Source: CAUJGP01 sp964612425
Lineage (GTDB): Bacteria > Bdellovibrionota > Bdellovibrionia > Bdellovibrionales > Bdellovibrionaceae
Direction of reading: 5' to 3'
Length of the DNA stretch: 64,000 nucleotides
Assembly: GCA_964612425.1 (NCBI GenBank)
Contig: CAZTDX010000003.1
Location: 49,258 to 113,257 of the forward strand
Under the pieces are notes generated by a model. That model searched no databases and was not told the DNA's origin. It saw nothing but the letters and a program-made list of their open reading frames with translations. How positions within the stretch are numbered: the stretch's first letter is position 1; each line of letters begins with the position of its first letter. Positions 26,298-34,099 of this stretch are shown piece after piece. Made by a program: the position numbers and the translations under genes.

Positions 26298-26327
26298 TTG
26301 ACATGCATTTTTTAATTCAGTTATGCT
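26298..26327 (+). promoter_or_regulatory. Candidate sigma-70-type promoter of the NtrC-like gene
   Basis: A -35 TTGACA (26298-26303), an 18-base spacer, and a -10 TATGCT (26322-26327), 39 bases before the ATG at 26367. Confidence 0.5.
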
Positions 26328-26366
26328 GATACCACGCTCATGTTTTGCCACCAGGAAGGAAGCTGC

Positions 26367-27866
26367 ATGAAGATTAAGCGACTTTTAATTATTGAAGATG
26401 ACTCTACCTTAAAAACTGCTCTATTCAGAGCCCTCACTAAATCAGGATTTTCCATTACAACGGCCTCCACAAAACTTGAGGCAATGAATTGGATCCAGAG
26501 TCAAGCCGAATGGGATGGAATTTTACTCGACCTTCAACTTCCTGATGGAAATGGCATTGATATTTTAAAAGCCGTCAATCTTCGCACATCTCCCATCCCT
26601 ACAATCGTTTTGACTGGACAAGGCACCATTGAAAATGCCATTGCTGCCACCCAAAATGGGGCCGCTCAATTCTTAGTAAAGCCCATTAGTTTAGATGATA
26701 TTCTTAGCAGTCTAGATAAAGTGATCAATGCTCCACAAAATAAAATTTCATTTCAAGCTCCCAATCAATCCCCGAGCACATCTCATTCCATGACTCCAAT
26801 CTCTAAAAATATGGGACTCGTAGGACAGAGTCCCGAGATGCAACAAGTTCTTGAACTTGCAACCCGTGTTGCTGAAAGTGATGCTACTATCCTCATTCAA
26901 GGAGAAAGTGGAACCGGAAAAGAACTCATTGCTCGTGCCATTCATCAAATGTCTCCAAGAAAAAATTTTCCTTTTGTGGCTATCAACTGTGGGGCCATTC
27001 CTTCTGAACTTTTAGAATCTGAACTCTTTGGACACGTCAAAGGGGCCTTCACGGGCGCGATTTCAAATCGAATAGGCCGTTTTGAAATGGCTGATAATGG
27101 CGTACTCTTTCTCGATGAAATTGGCGATATGAGTCCAACACTTCAAGTAAAAATTTTAAGAGCACTTCAAGAGAGAAGCTTTGAGCCGGTTGGCAGCACT
27201 AAGTCAGTTCAAGTGAATGTCCAAGTTATTGCAGCCACTCATATTAATTTAGAAAAAGCGGTAATGGAAGGTAGGTTTAGAGAAGATTTATTTTACCGCC
27301 TTAATGTCGTTCCGATTATGATCCCTCCCCTTCGAGAACGTCGATGTGATATTCCAATTCTTCTCAATCACTTCTTAAATCAATTAGGCCAAAAACGAAA
27401 AATGCACCTCGCTGGTTTTTCTGGTGAGGTTGTTGAAAGTCTAAAGCATTACTCCTGGCCGGGTAATATTCGTGAGCTTGAAAATTTAGTAGAAAGAATG
27501 ACCATCATAAAAGGCAAAGGTCTCGTCGAACTAAAAGATTTACCTATAAAATACCACACAAAAGCGATCCCACTTGCTCCCTCAGAGCCTAAAGATCCAG
27601 AGTTTCATTTACCAGATGAGGGACTTGATTTTAACACAACAGTTGATCAATTTGAAAACAATCTCATTTTAAAAGCGCTCGAAAAAACAGGTTGGAATCG
27701 AAATCAAGCCGCTATTTTACTGCGACTCAATAGAACAACTTTAGTTGAAAAAATGAAAAAGAAAGGCTTAAAGCAAGCCCATGAAAATCTAGAGACTCAA
27801 GAAGGGGTAGAAATACCGTCTCCCTCCGATTTAGTATTTTCGACCGAACAACCTTCAACTCTTTGA
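26367..27866 (+). CDS. NtrC-family sigma-54 response regulator
   Basis: 499 residues from the ATG at 26367 (GGAAGG upstream); a start at 26340 adds nine unlikely residues. Receiver domain 1-120 with phospho-acceptor Asp55 (LLDLQLPD) and Lys105. AAA+ domain about 150-385 with Walker A GESGTGKE (179-186), sigma-54 loop GAFTGA (226-231) and Walker B FLDEIGD. A Fis-type helix-turn-helix (WNRNQAAILLRLNRTTLVEKM) is near 443-463. It activates sigma-54 promoters when phosphorylated; no histidine kinase is adjacent. It is convergent with hypA, with a 70-base overlap of the coding ends. A role in hydrogenase control (HupR/HoxA style) is possible but is only inference from position. Confidence 0.93.
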   Translation: MKIKRLLIIEDDSTLKTALFRALTKSGFSITTASTKLEAMNWIQSQAEWDGILLDLQLPDGNGIDILKAVNLRTSPIPTIVLTGQGTIENAIAATQNGAAQFLVKPISLDDILSSLDKVINAPQNKISFQAPNQSPSTSHSMTPISKNMGLVGQSPEMQQVLELATRVAESDATILIQGESGTGKELIARAIHQMSPRKNFPFVAINCGAIPSELLESELFGHVKGAFTGAISNRIGRFEMADNGVLFLDEIGDMSPTLQVKILRALQERSFEPVGSTKSVQVNVQVIAATHINLEKAVMEGRFREDLFYRLNVVPIMIPPLRERRCDIPILLNHFLNQLGQKRKMHLAGFSGEVVESLKHYSWPGNIRELENLVERMTIIKGKGLVELKDLPIKYHTKAIPLAPSEPKDPEFHLPDEGLDFNTTVDQFENNLILKALEKTGWNRNQAAILLRLNRTTLVEKMKKKGLKQAHENLETQEGVEIPSPSDLVFSTEQPSTL

Positions 27867-28186
27867 ATTAAAAATTCACGTCCCTGAATGGTCGTAGTCT
27901 GTTGACTGTGGCATTGCTGGCATTGATTATTTTGCTCAATGACAACCTGTTCTTGATAACAGTCTAAACACCGAATACGCCAAGGGAGCTCTTGAAAGTG
28001 AAGAATTAAACGAGCCCAAGGCGTTGAAGGCAAATAGAGATCCGCTGTTGATTGAAAAAACGAGATGTCCACCCCTGAAATTTCTCCTACAGATAAATAA
28101 ACTTCGTTTATTGACTCAAGATCATGATCAACCTTTAATTGATCTAACTGCTCTAATAAACTTTGTAATAAACTCAATTCATGCAT
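27797..28186 (-). CDS. hypA: HypA, nickel metallochaperone for hydrogenase maturation
   Basis: 129 residues from the ATG at 28186, the family start MHELSL, whose His2 binds nickel. The open frame to 28267 is only the end of hypE in another frame. Two zinc-ribbon pairs are present, CLDC and CQQC, as in HypA. HypA delivers nickel to the [NiFe] hydrogenase large subunit together with HypB. The protein is about 15 residues longer than usual, with a Ser/Glu-rich tail (SVENTKSEGDGISTPS) made by reading into the convergent NtrC-like gene. The start lies 2 bases after the hypE stop, so the two are translationally coupled. Confidence 0.9.
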   Translation of the reverse strand: MHELSLLQSLLEQLDQLKVDHDLESINEVYLSVGEISGVDISFFQSTADLYLPSTPWARLILHFQELPWRIRCLDCYQEQVVIEQNNQCQQCHSQQTTTIQGREFLIQRVEGCSVENTKSEGDGISTPS

Positions 28187-28188
28187 TT

Positions 28189-29268
28189 TCAGCAAATCCT
28201 CGGAAGAAGCTCCCCAGGAGGGAGCACGCAGCGCCTGAAAACGCCAGTTATTAATCGGAGTAAACAATATCCATTGACCTCCTCTTGAGATCGAACTTTT
28301 CCAATAAGAGTTGCCTCCAGCGACTGGGGATACTGACGTAAAATTGAGAGGGCTTTTTCACAATCTTTTTCTGGCACAAAATAAATAGCTGCTCCCTCAT
28401 TGGCCATGGATAAAACGTCTAAACCCAGCACTTCACAAAAACTTTTTACATCAACGGTGGTGGGAATTTTATCTTCTTCAATTTCAAAAATTTTGTGCGA
28501 GCTTTGTGCTAATTCTACTGCGGCCGATAGCAACCCTCCTCGCGTCAGGTCACGAGCACAATGAACTGTAACACCATTTTTAATTAAGGCCTTGGTTAAA
28601 CTTAATAGCTCATGACAATCACTTTGAATGGAGGAGGATAGTCCTAAATTATGGCGAGCTCCCATGACGGCAGTGCCGTGACGACCGATGTCCCTCGAAA
28701 TTAGAATTCTATCTCCACCCTCAATGTGTTGTGGAGCCCAAGCTTTATCACCATAACGTACTCCAACTGCAGAGGTGTTTATAAAAAGTCGATCTACTTT
28801 TCCTCGAGGAACCACCTTTGTATCACCACAAGTGACAGTAAGATTTAGAGGTTTTAATTGAGATGCTATTGATTGCAGTATTTTTTTAAATTCAGAAATT
28901 AAAAAACCTTCTTCGATGATAAAAGCCAAGGAAAGAGCTATTGGATCAGCCCCCATCATGGCAATGTCATTGACGGAACCAACAACTGAAAGCTTTCCAA
29001 TGTCTCCGCCAGGAAAAAACAACGGGTCAATCACAAACGAATCCGTTGTCATTACTAAATCTTCTTTCCCGTAACCAACAAATGACGACGAAGAGTGGGG
29101 ATTCTTTACTTCAAAAAAACCCGCATCTTGGTCGTGCATGGTGATAACATCTTTTAATTCTTGTGCAATAACTTGGTGAATGAACTCGAAAGATAGCCGT
29201 CCTCCACCGCCGTGACCTAAAACCACTCGTTGTTCTTCATCATGAGAAATTCCGCATTGTAAGTTCAT
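28189..29268 (-). CDS. hypE: HypE, hydrogenase maturation carbamoyl dehydratase
   Basis: 359 residues. HypE makes the thiocyanate on its C-terminal Cys that gives the cyanide ligand of [NiFe] hydrogenases, taking the carbamoyl from HypF. The family landmarks are all visible: GHGGGGRLSFEFI near the start, MTTDSFVIDPLFFPGGDIGKLSV, GSVNDIAMMGADP, CARDLTRGG, and the C-terminal PRIC with the active Cys. It is followed directly by hypA. HypB, C, D, F and hydrogenase structural genes are not in the window. The ribosome-binding site is weak. Confidence 0.95.
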   Translation of the reverse strand: MNLQCGISHDEEQRVVLGHGGGGRLSFEFIHQVIAQELKDVITMHDQDAGFFEVKNPHSSSSFVGYGKEDLVMTTDSFVIDPLFFPGGDIGKLSVVGSVNDIAMMGADPIALSLAFIIEEGFLISEFKKILQSIASQLKPLNLTVTCGDTKVVPRGKVDRLFINTSAVGVRYGDKAWAPQHIEGGDRILISRDIGRHGTAVMGARHNLGLSSSIQSDCHELLSLTKALIKNGVTVHCARDLTRGGLLSAAVELAQSSHKIFEIEEDKIPTTVDVKSFCEVLGLDVLSMANEGAAIYFVPEKDCEKALSILRQYPQSLEATLIGKVRSQEEVNGYCLLRLITGVFRRCVLPPGELLPRIC

Positions 29269-29332
29269 TCATTCACATCCAATTCATTTTTTTGTGATCA
29301 TGATAGGAATTTAATATTTTTACAATTTAATA

Positions 29333-29361
29333 TTGACTGCTTTTTACGAGACCAATAATTT
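29333..29361 (+). promoter_or_regulatory. Candidate promoter of the NMT1-like gene
   Basis: A -35 TTGACT (29333-29338), a 17-base spacer, and a -10 TAATTT (29356-29361), about 31 bases before the ATG at 29393. Confidence 0.5.
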
Positions 29362-29392
29362 AAATAGGGATTTTTAAATAGAGAGAGGTCCT

Positions 29393-30319
29393 ATGAAATT
29401 TGTTTATATATTAAGCGTTATTTTGATAAGCACTCTAAATTGTTTTGCCCAAACCCAAATGGAACTTGGATTAAATTGGAAAGCAGAACCTGAGTTTGGT
29501 GGATTTTATGAAGCCTCTGAACTTTTAAGTAAACAAAATATCACGCTCAAAGTCACTGAGGGTGGCTCTGGCACACCCACGGTTCAAATGTTAGCTGCAA
29601 AAAAAATTCCTCTGGGAATTGTCAGTGGTGACGAACTCATCACGGCACAAGAAAAAGGGATTGACCTGGTGGCTATTTTTGCCGTTTACCAGACAAATCC
29701 TCAAGGCATTATGGTTCGCGATGATAGTCCTTGGAAAACTCTCGCTGATTTATTAAATGATTCCCAAGCCACATTGGCAGTACAGCAAGGCCTTCCCTTT
29801 GTTGCTTATTTAAAGAAAAAATTTCCACAATTAAAAGTTAAGTTAGTGCCTTATCAAGGAGGAATTGGTCCTTTTCTCGCACAAAAAAATTATGCTCAAC
29901 AGGCCTTTCTTACTGCGGAGCCTCTTTCAGCATTAAAAGCAGGAGTCAAAACACGAGGGTTTACATTAGATGAAATTGGCTTTAATCCTTATTTAGCAGT
30001 TGTCGCGGTACATCGAGACACTTTAAAAAGCAAAAAGACTGAGCTTGAATCTATCGTTAAATCCTTCCGTCAAGGTTGGGAGAATTACTTAAAAAACCCC
30101 ACTGAAATTGATAAAAAAATGAATAAGATCAATCCTTCAATGTCACTAGAAACATTTCGTGACTCCGGCAAGGCTCAACAAAAATTAGTTAAACCCTCCA
30201 AAGACTTTATCATAGGGACAATGTCGGAAGATCGTTGGAAAGCTTTGAGTCAGCAACTTCAAGAAATAGGCTTAATTAAAAAGCCCCTTGATCCAAAAAA
30301 CTATTTTGTCAATTTTTAG
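29393..30319 (+). CDS. NMT1/THI5-like periplasmic substrate-binding protein
   Basis: 308 residues with a signal peptide (1-19, ends CFAQ). The mature protein starts with the family pattern LGLNWKAEPEFGGFYEA, continues with GGSGTPTVQMLAAKKIPLGIVSGDE and has the two-lobe binding-protein length. Such proteins feed ABC importers for thiamine precursors, taurine or nitrate. No permease or ATPase gene is adjacent, so the transporter partner must be elsewhere or the protein acts alone as a sensor. The ligand is not determined. AGAGAGG precedes the ATG. Confidence 0.85.
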   Translation: MKFVYILSVILISTLNCFAQTQMELGLNWKAEPEFGGFYEASELLSKQNITLKVTEGGSGTPTVQMLAAKKIPLGIVSGDELITAQEKGIDLVAIFAVYQTNPQGIMVRDDSPWKTLADLLNDSQATLAVQQGLPFVAYLKKKFPQLKVKLVPYQGGIGPFLAQKNYAQQAFLTAEPLSALKAGVKTRGFTLDEIGFNPYLAVVAVHRDTLKSKKTELESIVKSFRQGWENYLKNPTEIDKKMNKINPSMSLETFRDSGKAQQKLVKPSKDFIIGTMSEDRWKALSQQLQEIGLIKKPLDPKNYFVNF

Positions 30320-30341
30320 TTGTGATTTTCAATCAGATATC

Positions 30342-30362
30342 AACATTCAACATTCAACATTC
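30342..30362 (+). repeat. Three tandem copies of AACATTC
   Basis: A 7-base unit repeated exactly three times just after the NMT1-like gene. Short and probably slippage-derived. Confidence 0.6.
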
Positions 30363-30390
30363 AATTATTATAAATTCTAAATAATTAGGA

Positions 30391-30426
30391 AAGATACTTT
30401 TTTTTTAGTTTAAAAAAAAGTATCTT
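30391..30426. terminator. Long A/T hairpin between the binding-protein and sigma-54 activator genes
   Basis: 15-base perfect stem: AAGATAC plus eight T (30391-30405) pairs with eight A plus GTATCTT (30412-30426); loop TAGTTT. It could end transcription of the upstream gene in either direction. It ends only 8 bases before the ATG at 30435, so it also lies in the leader of that gene if transcription reads through. Confidence 0.55.
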
Positions 30427-30434
30427 CCCTCCTT

Positions 30435-31415
30435 ATGATACCCCCTAATAAAATTGAATTTAATTACAGCTCCTTTATTGGAAATAGCTCTTTAATTAAA
30501 GAACTCATGGAACTCGTTCAAATTGTTAGCTCCACAACAAGTCACGTCTTAATTCATGGCGAAAGCGGTACAGGTAAAGAAATTGTGGCAAGAATTCTGC
30601 ACCACTTGAGCCCAAGAAAACATAACGCTTTTGTTCCAATTAATTGCACAGCGATTCCTGAGCTACTTCTTGAAAGTGAATTATTTGGCCACACTAAGGG
30701 CTCCTTTACCGGAGCTATCTCTGATAAACGGGGACTCTTTGAAGAAGCCAACGGCGGAACGTTATTCTTGGATGAAATCGGAGATCTCAACCTCCCCTTG
30801 CAAGGAAAACTGTTACGTGTCTTGCAAGACAAAGAAGTTCGCGCCGTTGGAGGAAACAAAATGAAACACATTGATGCGCGAATCATTTCTGCCACTCATC
30901 GAAACCTGAAAAATCTCATCAAAGATGGACAATTTCGCGAGGACCTCTATTATCGACTCAATGTTGTACCGATTACCGTTCCCCCCTTGCGCCAACGACA
31001 AGAGGATATTCCCCTGCTCGTTAATCATTTTATTTCCAAATACTGTGCTATAAACTCAAAACCGCTCTTTCAACTTCCCGCAGAAGTCATGAATAAACTC
31101 ACAACCTACTCCTGGCCCGGTAATGTGAGAGAGTTAGAAAATGTCATTGAGCGCCTTTGTGTTTTACATAACCACAATTCACTAGAACAGCTCATCCTTG
31201 AAGAGAGCACCAGAGAATCGAGTTTAGAGCATCCAGAATCATTCACTAACTCCTCACATCGTCCAACTCTTGAACAACTAGAAGAGCACTATATCAAATC
31301 CGTTCTCCGCGAGGTGAACAACAAAAAATCTCATGCAGCAAAAGTTCTTGGAATTAGTCGTCGCACACTTCACAGAAAAGAAATTGCTTATGGTATTACG
31401 GAAATTACATCCTAA
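30435..31415 (+). CDS. Sigma-54 enhancer-binding protein without receiver domain
   Basis: 326 residues consisting of AAA+ domain plus helix-turn-helix, as in PspF. Walker A GESGTGKE is at 42-49, the loop is GSFTGA at 89-94 (Ala to Ser relative to GAFTGA), and Walker B FLDEIGD follows. The C-terminal Fis-like helix-turn-helix (HAAKVLGISRRTLHRKE) is near 298-314. With no receiver or sensory domain, it must be controlled by a partner protein or by expression level. No Shine-Dalgarno precedes the ATG; the preceding bases are CCCTCC after a strong hairpin, so translation start or transcript start is unusual. Its gene nearly abuts the convergent CBS gene. Confidence 0.88.
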   Translation: MIPPNKIEFNYSSFIGNSSLIKELMELVQIVSSTTSHVLIHGESGTGKEIVARILHHLSPRKHNAFVPINCTAIPELLLESELFGHTKGSFTGAISDKRGLFEEANGGTLFLDEIGDLNLPLQGKLLRVLQDKEVRAVGGNKMKHIDARIISATHRNLKNLIKDGQFREDLYYRLNVVPITVPPLRQRQEDIPLLVNHFISKYCAINSKPLFQLPAEVMNKLTTYSWPGNVRELENVIERLCVLHNHNSLEQLILEESTRESSLEHPESFTNSSHRPTLEQLEEHYIKSVLREVNNKKSHAAKVLGISRRTLHRKEIAYGITEITS

Positions 31416-31417
31416 AA

Positions 31418-31882
31418 TCATGAAACAGAAACTCTATGTGTCATCTTCTGAACTCTCTCTTTTCCAGACTGCCGTTGAGCAATACGGCCCAATCCATTTA
31501 ATTCACGGGCCACCAATTGCAAAATGTCATCACTTGAAACCAAACCACAGGCATTTCCAGCCTCATCAACAACAATCATTCGCCGCACACCATGAGTTTC
31601 CATTTCATCAACCACTTCAGCAATACCCTTTTCTTTTGTCACTTTAACAATGTCTGTTGACATAACCTCATCAACTTTCGTTGTCAGAGGTTGATTTTCA
31701 GCGACAACACCGAGAACAATATCTCTGTCAGTCAGAACGCCGATTGGCTTTTTTCGACCGTTAGCTTCAATAACGATCAAACCACCCGTATGATGCTTCT
31801 TCATAAGTTGGGCTGCATGCTTTAAAGTTTCACCGCTTTCGATACACACTAAATTTTTACTACAAAGATCTGAGACTGGCAT
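31418..31882 (-). CDS. Tandem CBS-domain protein
   Basis: 154 residues with two CBS motifs: residues 8-60 (HHTGGLIVIEANGRKKPIGVLTDRDIV) and 70-125 (HGVRRMIVVDEAGNACGLVSSDDILQLVA). CBS pairs bind adenine nucleotides or SAM and usually regulate a partner; here there is no attached catalytic domain. The ribosome-binding site is AAGGAGG. The stop lies 2 bases from the end of the convergent sigma-54 activator gene. The C-terminal tail is basic. Confidence 0.88.
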   Translation of the reverse strand: MPVSDLCSKNLVCIESGETLKHAAQLMKKHHTGGLIVIEANGRKKPIGVLTDRDIVLGVVAENQPLTTKVDEVMSTDIVKVTKEKGIAEVVDEMETHGVRRMIVVDEAGNACGLVSSDDILQLVARELNGLGRIAQRQSGKERVQKMTHRVSVS

Positions 31883-32129
31883 AAGATACCTCCTTGTTTA
31901 AGTTACAAATGCCTTTTGCATCTTTAATGCCAAACTAAAGCTTACTAAGATTCAATATACTTTATTTAAAGGTTTCAAATCAGAAATGATGGGTCATAAA
32001 GTTTATTTCTCTGGGACAAAAGTATTCACACTAATGAGCGAAAGCTTTATTAATCGCTCTCCCCATTCTAGGAAGACTCCAATTTAAAATTCAAATATTA
32101 AATTAAAAACCTTTTAATGGAGGACTTAA

Positions 32130-32420
32130 ATGAAGACACTCGTATTTATCGCCTTAGGATTATCTTTAAATAATAACACTTTTTCTAGCCAAACAAACGA
32201 ATCAATTGTTCCGAAGCTATTGTTTTGTAAAACAATAGCTTGCGATGCATTAAGCAAAGAAAAAATGGAAATCGATAATGGTTGCCCCTGGGGATTACAA
32301 GTGAAATCAGATACAAAAAACTTTATTAAATTCACAGCTTCTGACTTAAGTGGCGATTGTGTTTTTTCTATTACAGTGAACAAAAAAAATACTGCAAAAA
32401 TTAATTCTGAATGTGAATAA
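32130..32420 (+). CDS. Small exported protein of unknown function
   Basis: 96 residues with a hydrophobic start (MKTLVFIALGLSLNNNTFSSQ) that may be a cleaved signal. The mature part contains five Cys (LFCKT, IACDAL, NGCPW, GDCVF, SECE), suggesting disulfides in the periplasm. GGAGG lies 7 bases before the ATG. The family is not recognised. An open frame on the opposite strand across the same region is its shadow. Confidence 0.6.
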   Translation: MKTLVFIALGLSLNNNTFSSQTNESIVPKLLFCKTIACDALSKEKMEIDNGCPWGLQVKSDTKNFIKFTASDLSGDCVFSITVNKKNTAKINSECE

Positions 32421-32582
32421 AAATATAAACCTCACACTCAAGTTGCCTCGTTATCTCATACAACTAACTAATCTTTGGATATAAAGTCCCTCTGTTTATT
32501 AAATGATTGTGAGGGAGTTAACTTAAGAATATAAACTCACCCTGATGCCTTATTAATTATTTATTCCCAAAAAGGAGGCGTT

Positions 32583-32867
32583 ATGGGTGCCAAGGATTTT
32601 ATTAAAAATAATAGGACAAATACCGAAAACGACGATGAACTTCAACAGCCACTGGATCGTTCATTTAATTGGAATTGCTTCACTCCTCATACTCCTCAAA
32701 AAAAGAATACTGAATCAGCTAATGAAAAGGCTGCTCGCGAGCAAGCTCAAAAGGATTTTGAACAGCATTATGATCTCGATGGCGTAACGATCTGGAATGG
32801 GAACATCATTACAACGTCAACCCCGTTGTCCGTTATTGAAGATCCTAAAAGGTCAGTAAAAAATTAA
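32583..32867 (+). CDS. Small hydrophilic protein of unknown function
   Basis: 94 residues, soluble, with no signal. The Lys/Glu/Gln-rich central helix (ANEKAAREQAQKDFEQHYDLDG) is a likely amphipathic or coiled-coil segment. A strong AAAGGAGG ribosome-binding site supports it, whereas the overlapping frame at 32587 lacks one. The function is unknown. It lies between two genes encoding a small exported protein and a CBS protein. Confidence 0.6.
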   Translation: MGAKDFIKNNRTNTENDDELQQPLDRSFNWNCFTPHTPQKKNTESANEKAAREQAQKDFEQHYDLDGVTIWNGNIITTSTPLSVIEDPKRSVKN

Positions 32868-33004
32868 TTATCATAAAATATTATGATTTTTAGATATTTT
32901 ATATTTTTCTTGATTCCATATTTCGAATCGTTTCATCTTTCAGTGTAACTCAATCAACTAGAACTTTATTTGTTATTGAGAGTTCTTTAGAGAAGGGAGA
33001 GTCT

Positions 33005-33505
33005 ATGGAAACACTCAGAGACTTATTTAAACACCGAGGGCATAAACCCGTCTATAGCGTTAAACCTGAAGACACCGTTGAAACTGCTTTAAAAATTATG
33101 AGCGACTATGATGCCGGAGCTATTTTAGTTATGGAAAACGAAAAAATCCTTGGTATTTTTTCTGAACGTGACAACGCCAGAAAAACAACGATTAGAAATC
33201 AATCTCCACAAACAACTAAAATTGGTGAAGTGATGGTGAAAGATGTGATTTACGTCAATCCTGAATATAAACTTTCTGAATGCTTAGCTCTCATGGAAAA
33301 CAAAAAAATACGCCATTTACCCGTTTTAGAAAAAGGCCAAGTCATTGCCCTCATTGGAATACAAGATGTCAGCGGGTCTCTCATCGAAGATCAGGAGTTT
33401 ATGATTGGAGAACTTACAAAATATATTACGGGAGGTTACATGAACGAACAAACAGTTAAACCTCCCATTAAAGAAATGGTTATTAACAACAAACATATTA
33501 ACTAG
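33005..33505 (+). CDS. Tandem CBS-domain protein
   Basis: 166 residues with two CBS repeats: VKPEDTVETALKIMSDYDAGAILV followed by IFSERDNARK, and VNPEYKLSECLALMENKKIRHLPVLEKGQV followed by LIGIQDV. It has the same architecture as the protein at 31418-31882 but differs in sequence. The likely role is sensing adenine nucleotides for an unknown partner. GGGAGAG precedes the ATG. Its end lies 11 bases from the convergent bcp gene. Confidence 0.88.
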   Translation: METLRDLFKHRGHKPVYSVKPEDTVETALKIMSDYDAGAILVMENEKILGIFSERDNARKTTIRNQSPQTTKIGEVMVKDVIYVNPEYKLSECLALMENKKIRHLPVLEKGQVIALIGIQDVSGSLIEDQEFMIGELTKYITGGYMNEQTVKPPIKEMVINNKHIN

Positions 33506-33516
33506 TCGCTGTGGCC

Positions 33517-34098
33517 TCAAGTTCCTTTGATATAGTCTAAGACTTCCTGTGCATGACCTTCGGCTTTTACTTTTCTCCACACTTTTTCTACGGCTCCGTT
33601 GACGTCAACTAAAAATGTGCTACGCTCAATCCCCATGACTTTTTTCCCATACATATTTTTTTCTTTAATCACATCAAATAACTTACAAGCGGTTTCCTTT
33701 TCATCGCTCAAAAGATCAATTGTGTAATTTTCTTTTTGAATAAACTTTTCGTGAAGAGACACTGAGTCCCTCGAAATCCCAAAGACTTCAGTATTTAATT
33801 TTTTAAATTCTTTTTTTAAATTCGTAAACTCATGACCTTCTATAGTGCATCCCGGTGTCATATCTTTAGGATAAAAATATAAGACAACTCTCTTCCCCTT
33901 CCAATCGCTGACATTAAACGTTTTATTTCCTGTCATCGGGAGTTGGAGAGATTTTAGTTTTTTTCCCAGTAACGAATCTTGTGTCAAGGTTTCAGTTTTA
34001 ACTTTAGTCTTTACCTTAGCTTTAACTTTAGTCATTACTTTAGATTTTGTTTTTGTTTTTACTTTAGTTTTACTTTGTATTTTCTTTTGCATGGCCAT
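33517..34098 (-). CDS. bcp: Bcp/PrxQ-type peroxiredoxin with Lys-rich N-terminal tail
   Basis: 193 residues. Reduces peroxides with a thiol at the peroxidatic Cys in MTPGCTIEGHEF; the second Cys found five residues later in E. coli Bcp is absent here. A Cys occurs near KETACKLFD and could resolve instead. The closing part (MYGKKVMGIERSTFLVD) is typical of the family. Before the domain is a tail of about 40 residues built from repeated Lys-Thr/Val-Lys units (KTKVKTKTKSK), which may bind nucleic acid or membranes, or be a low-complexity expansion. GAGGAGG supports the ATG at 34098. Confidence 0.88.
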   Translation of the reverse strand: MAMQKKIQSKTKVKTKTKSKVMTKVKAKVKTKVKTETLTQDSLLGKKLKSLQLPMTGNKTFNVSDWKGKRVVLYFYPKDMTPGCTIEGHEFTNLKKEFKKLNTEVFGISRDSVSLHEKFIQKENYTIDLLSDEKETACKLFDVIKEKNMYGKKVMGIERSTFLVDVNGAVEKVWRKVKAEGHAQEVLDYIKGT

Positions 34099-34099
34099 T

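Noticed and set aside
30342..30362. Tandem 7-mer repeat considered as a CRISPR-like array
   Set aside because: Only three short back-to-back units with no spacers.
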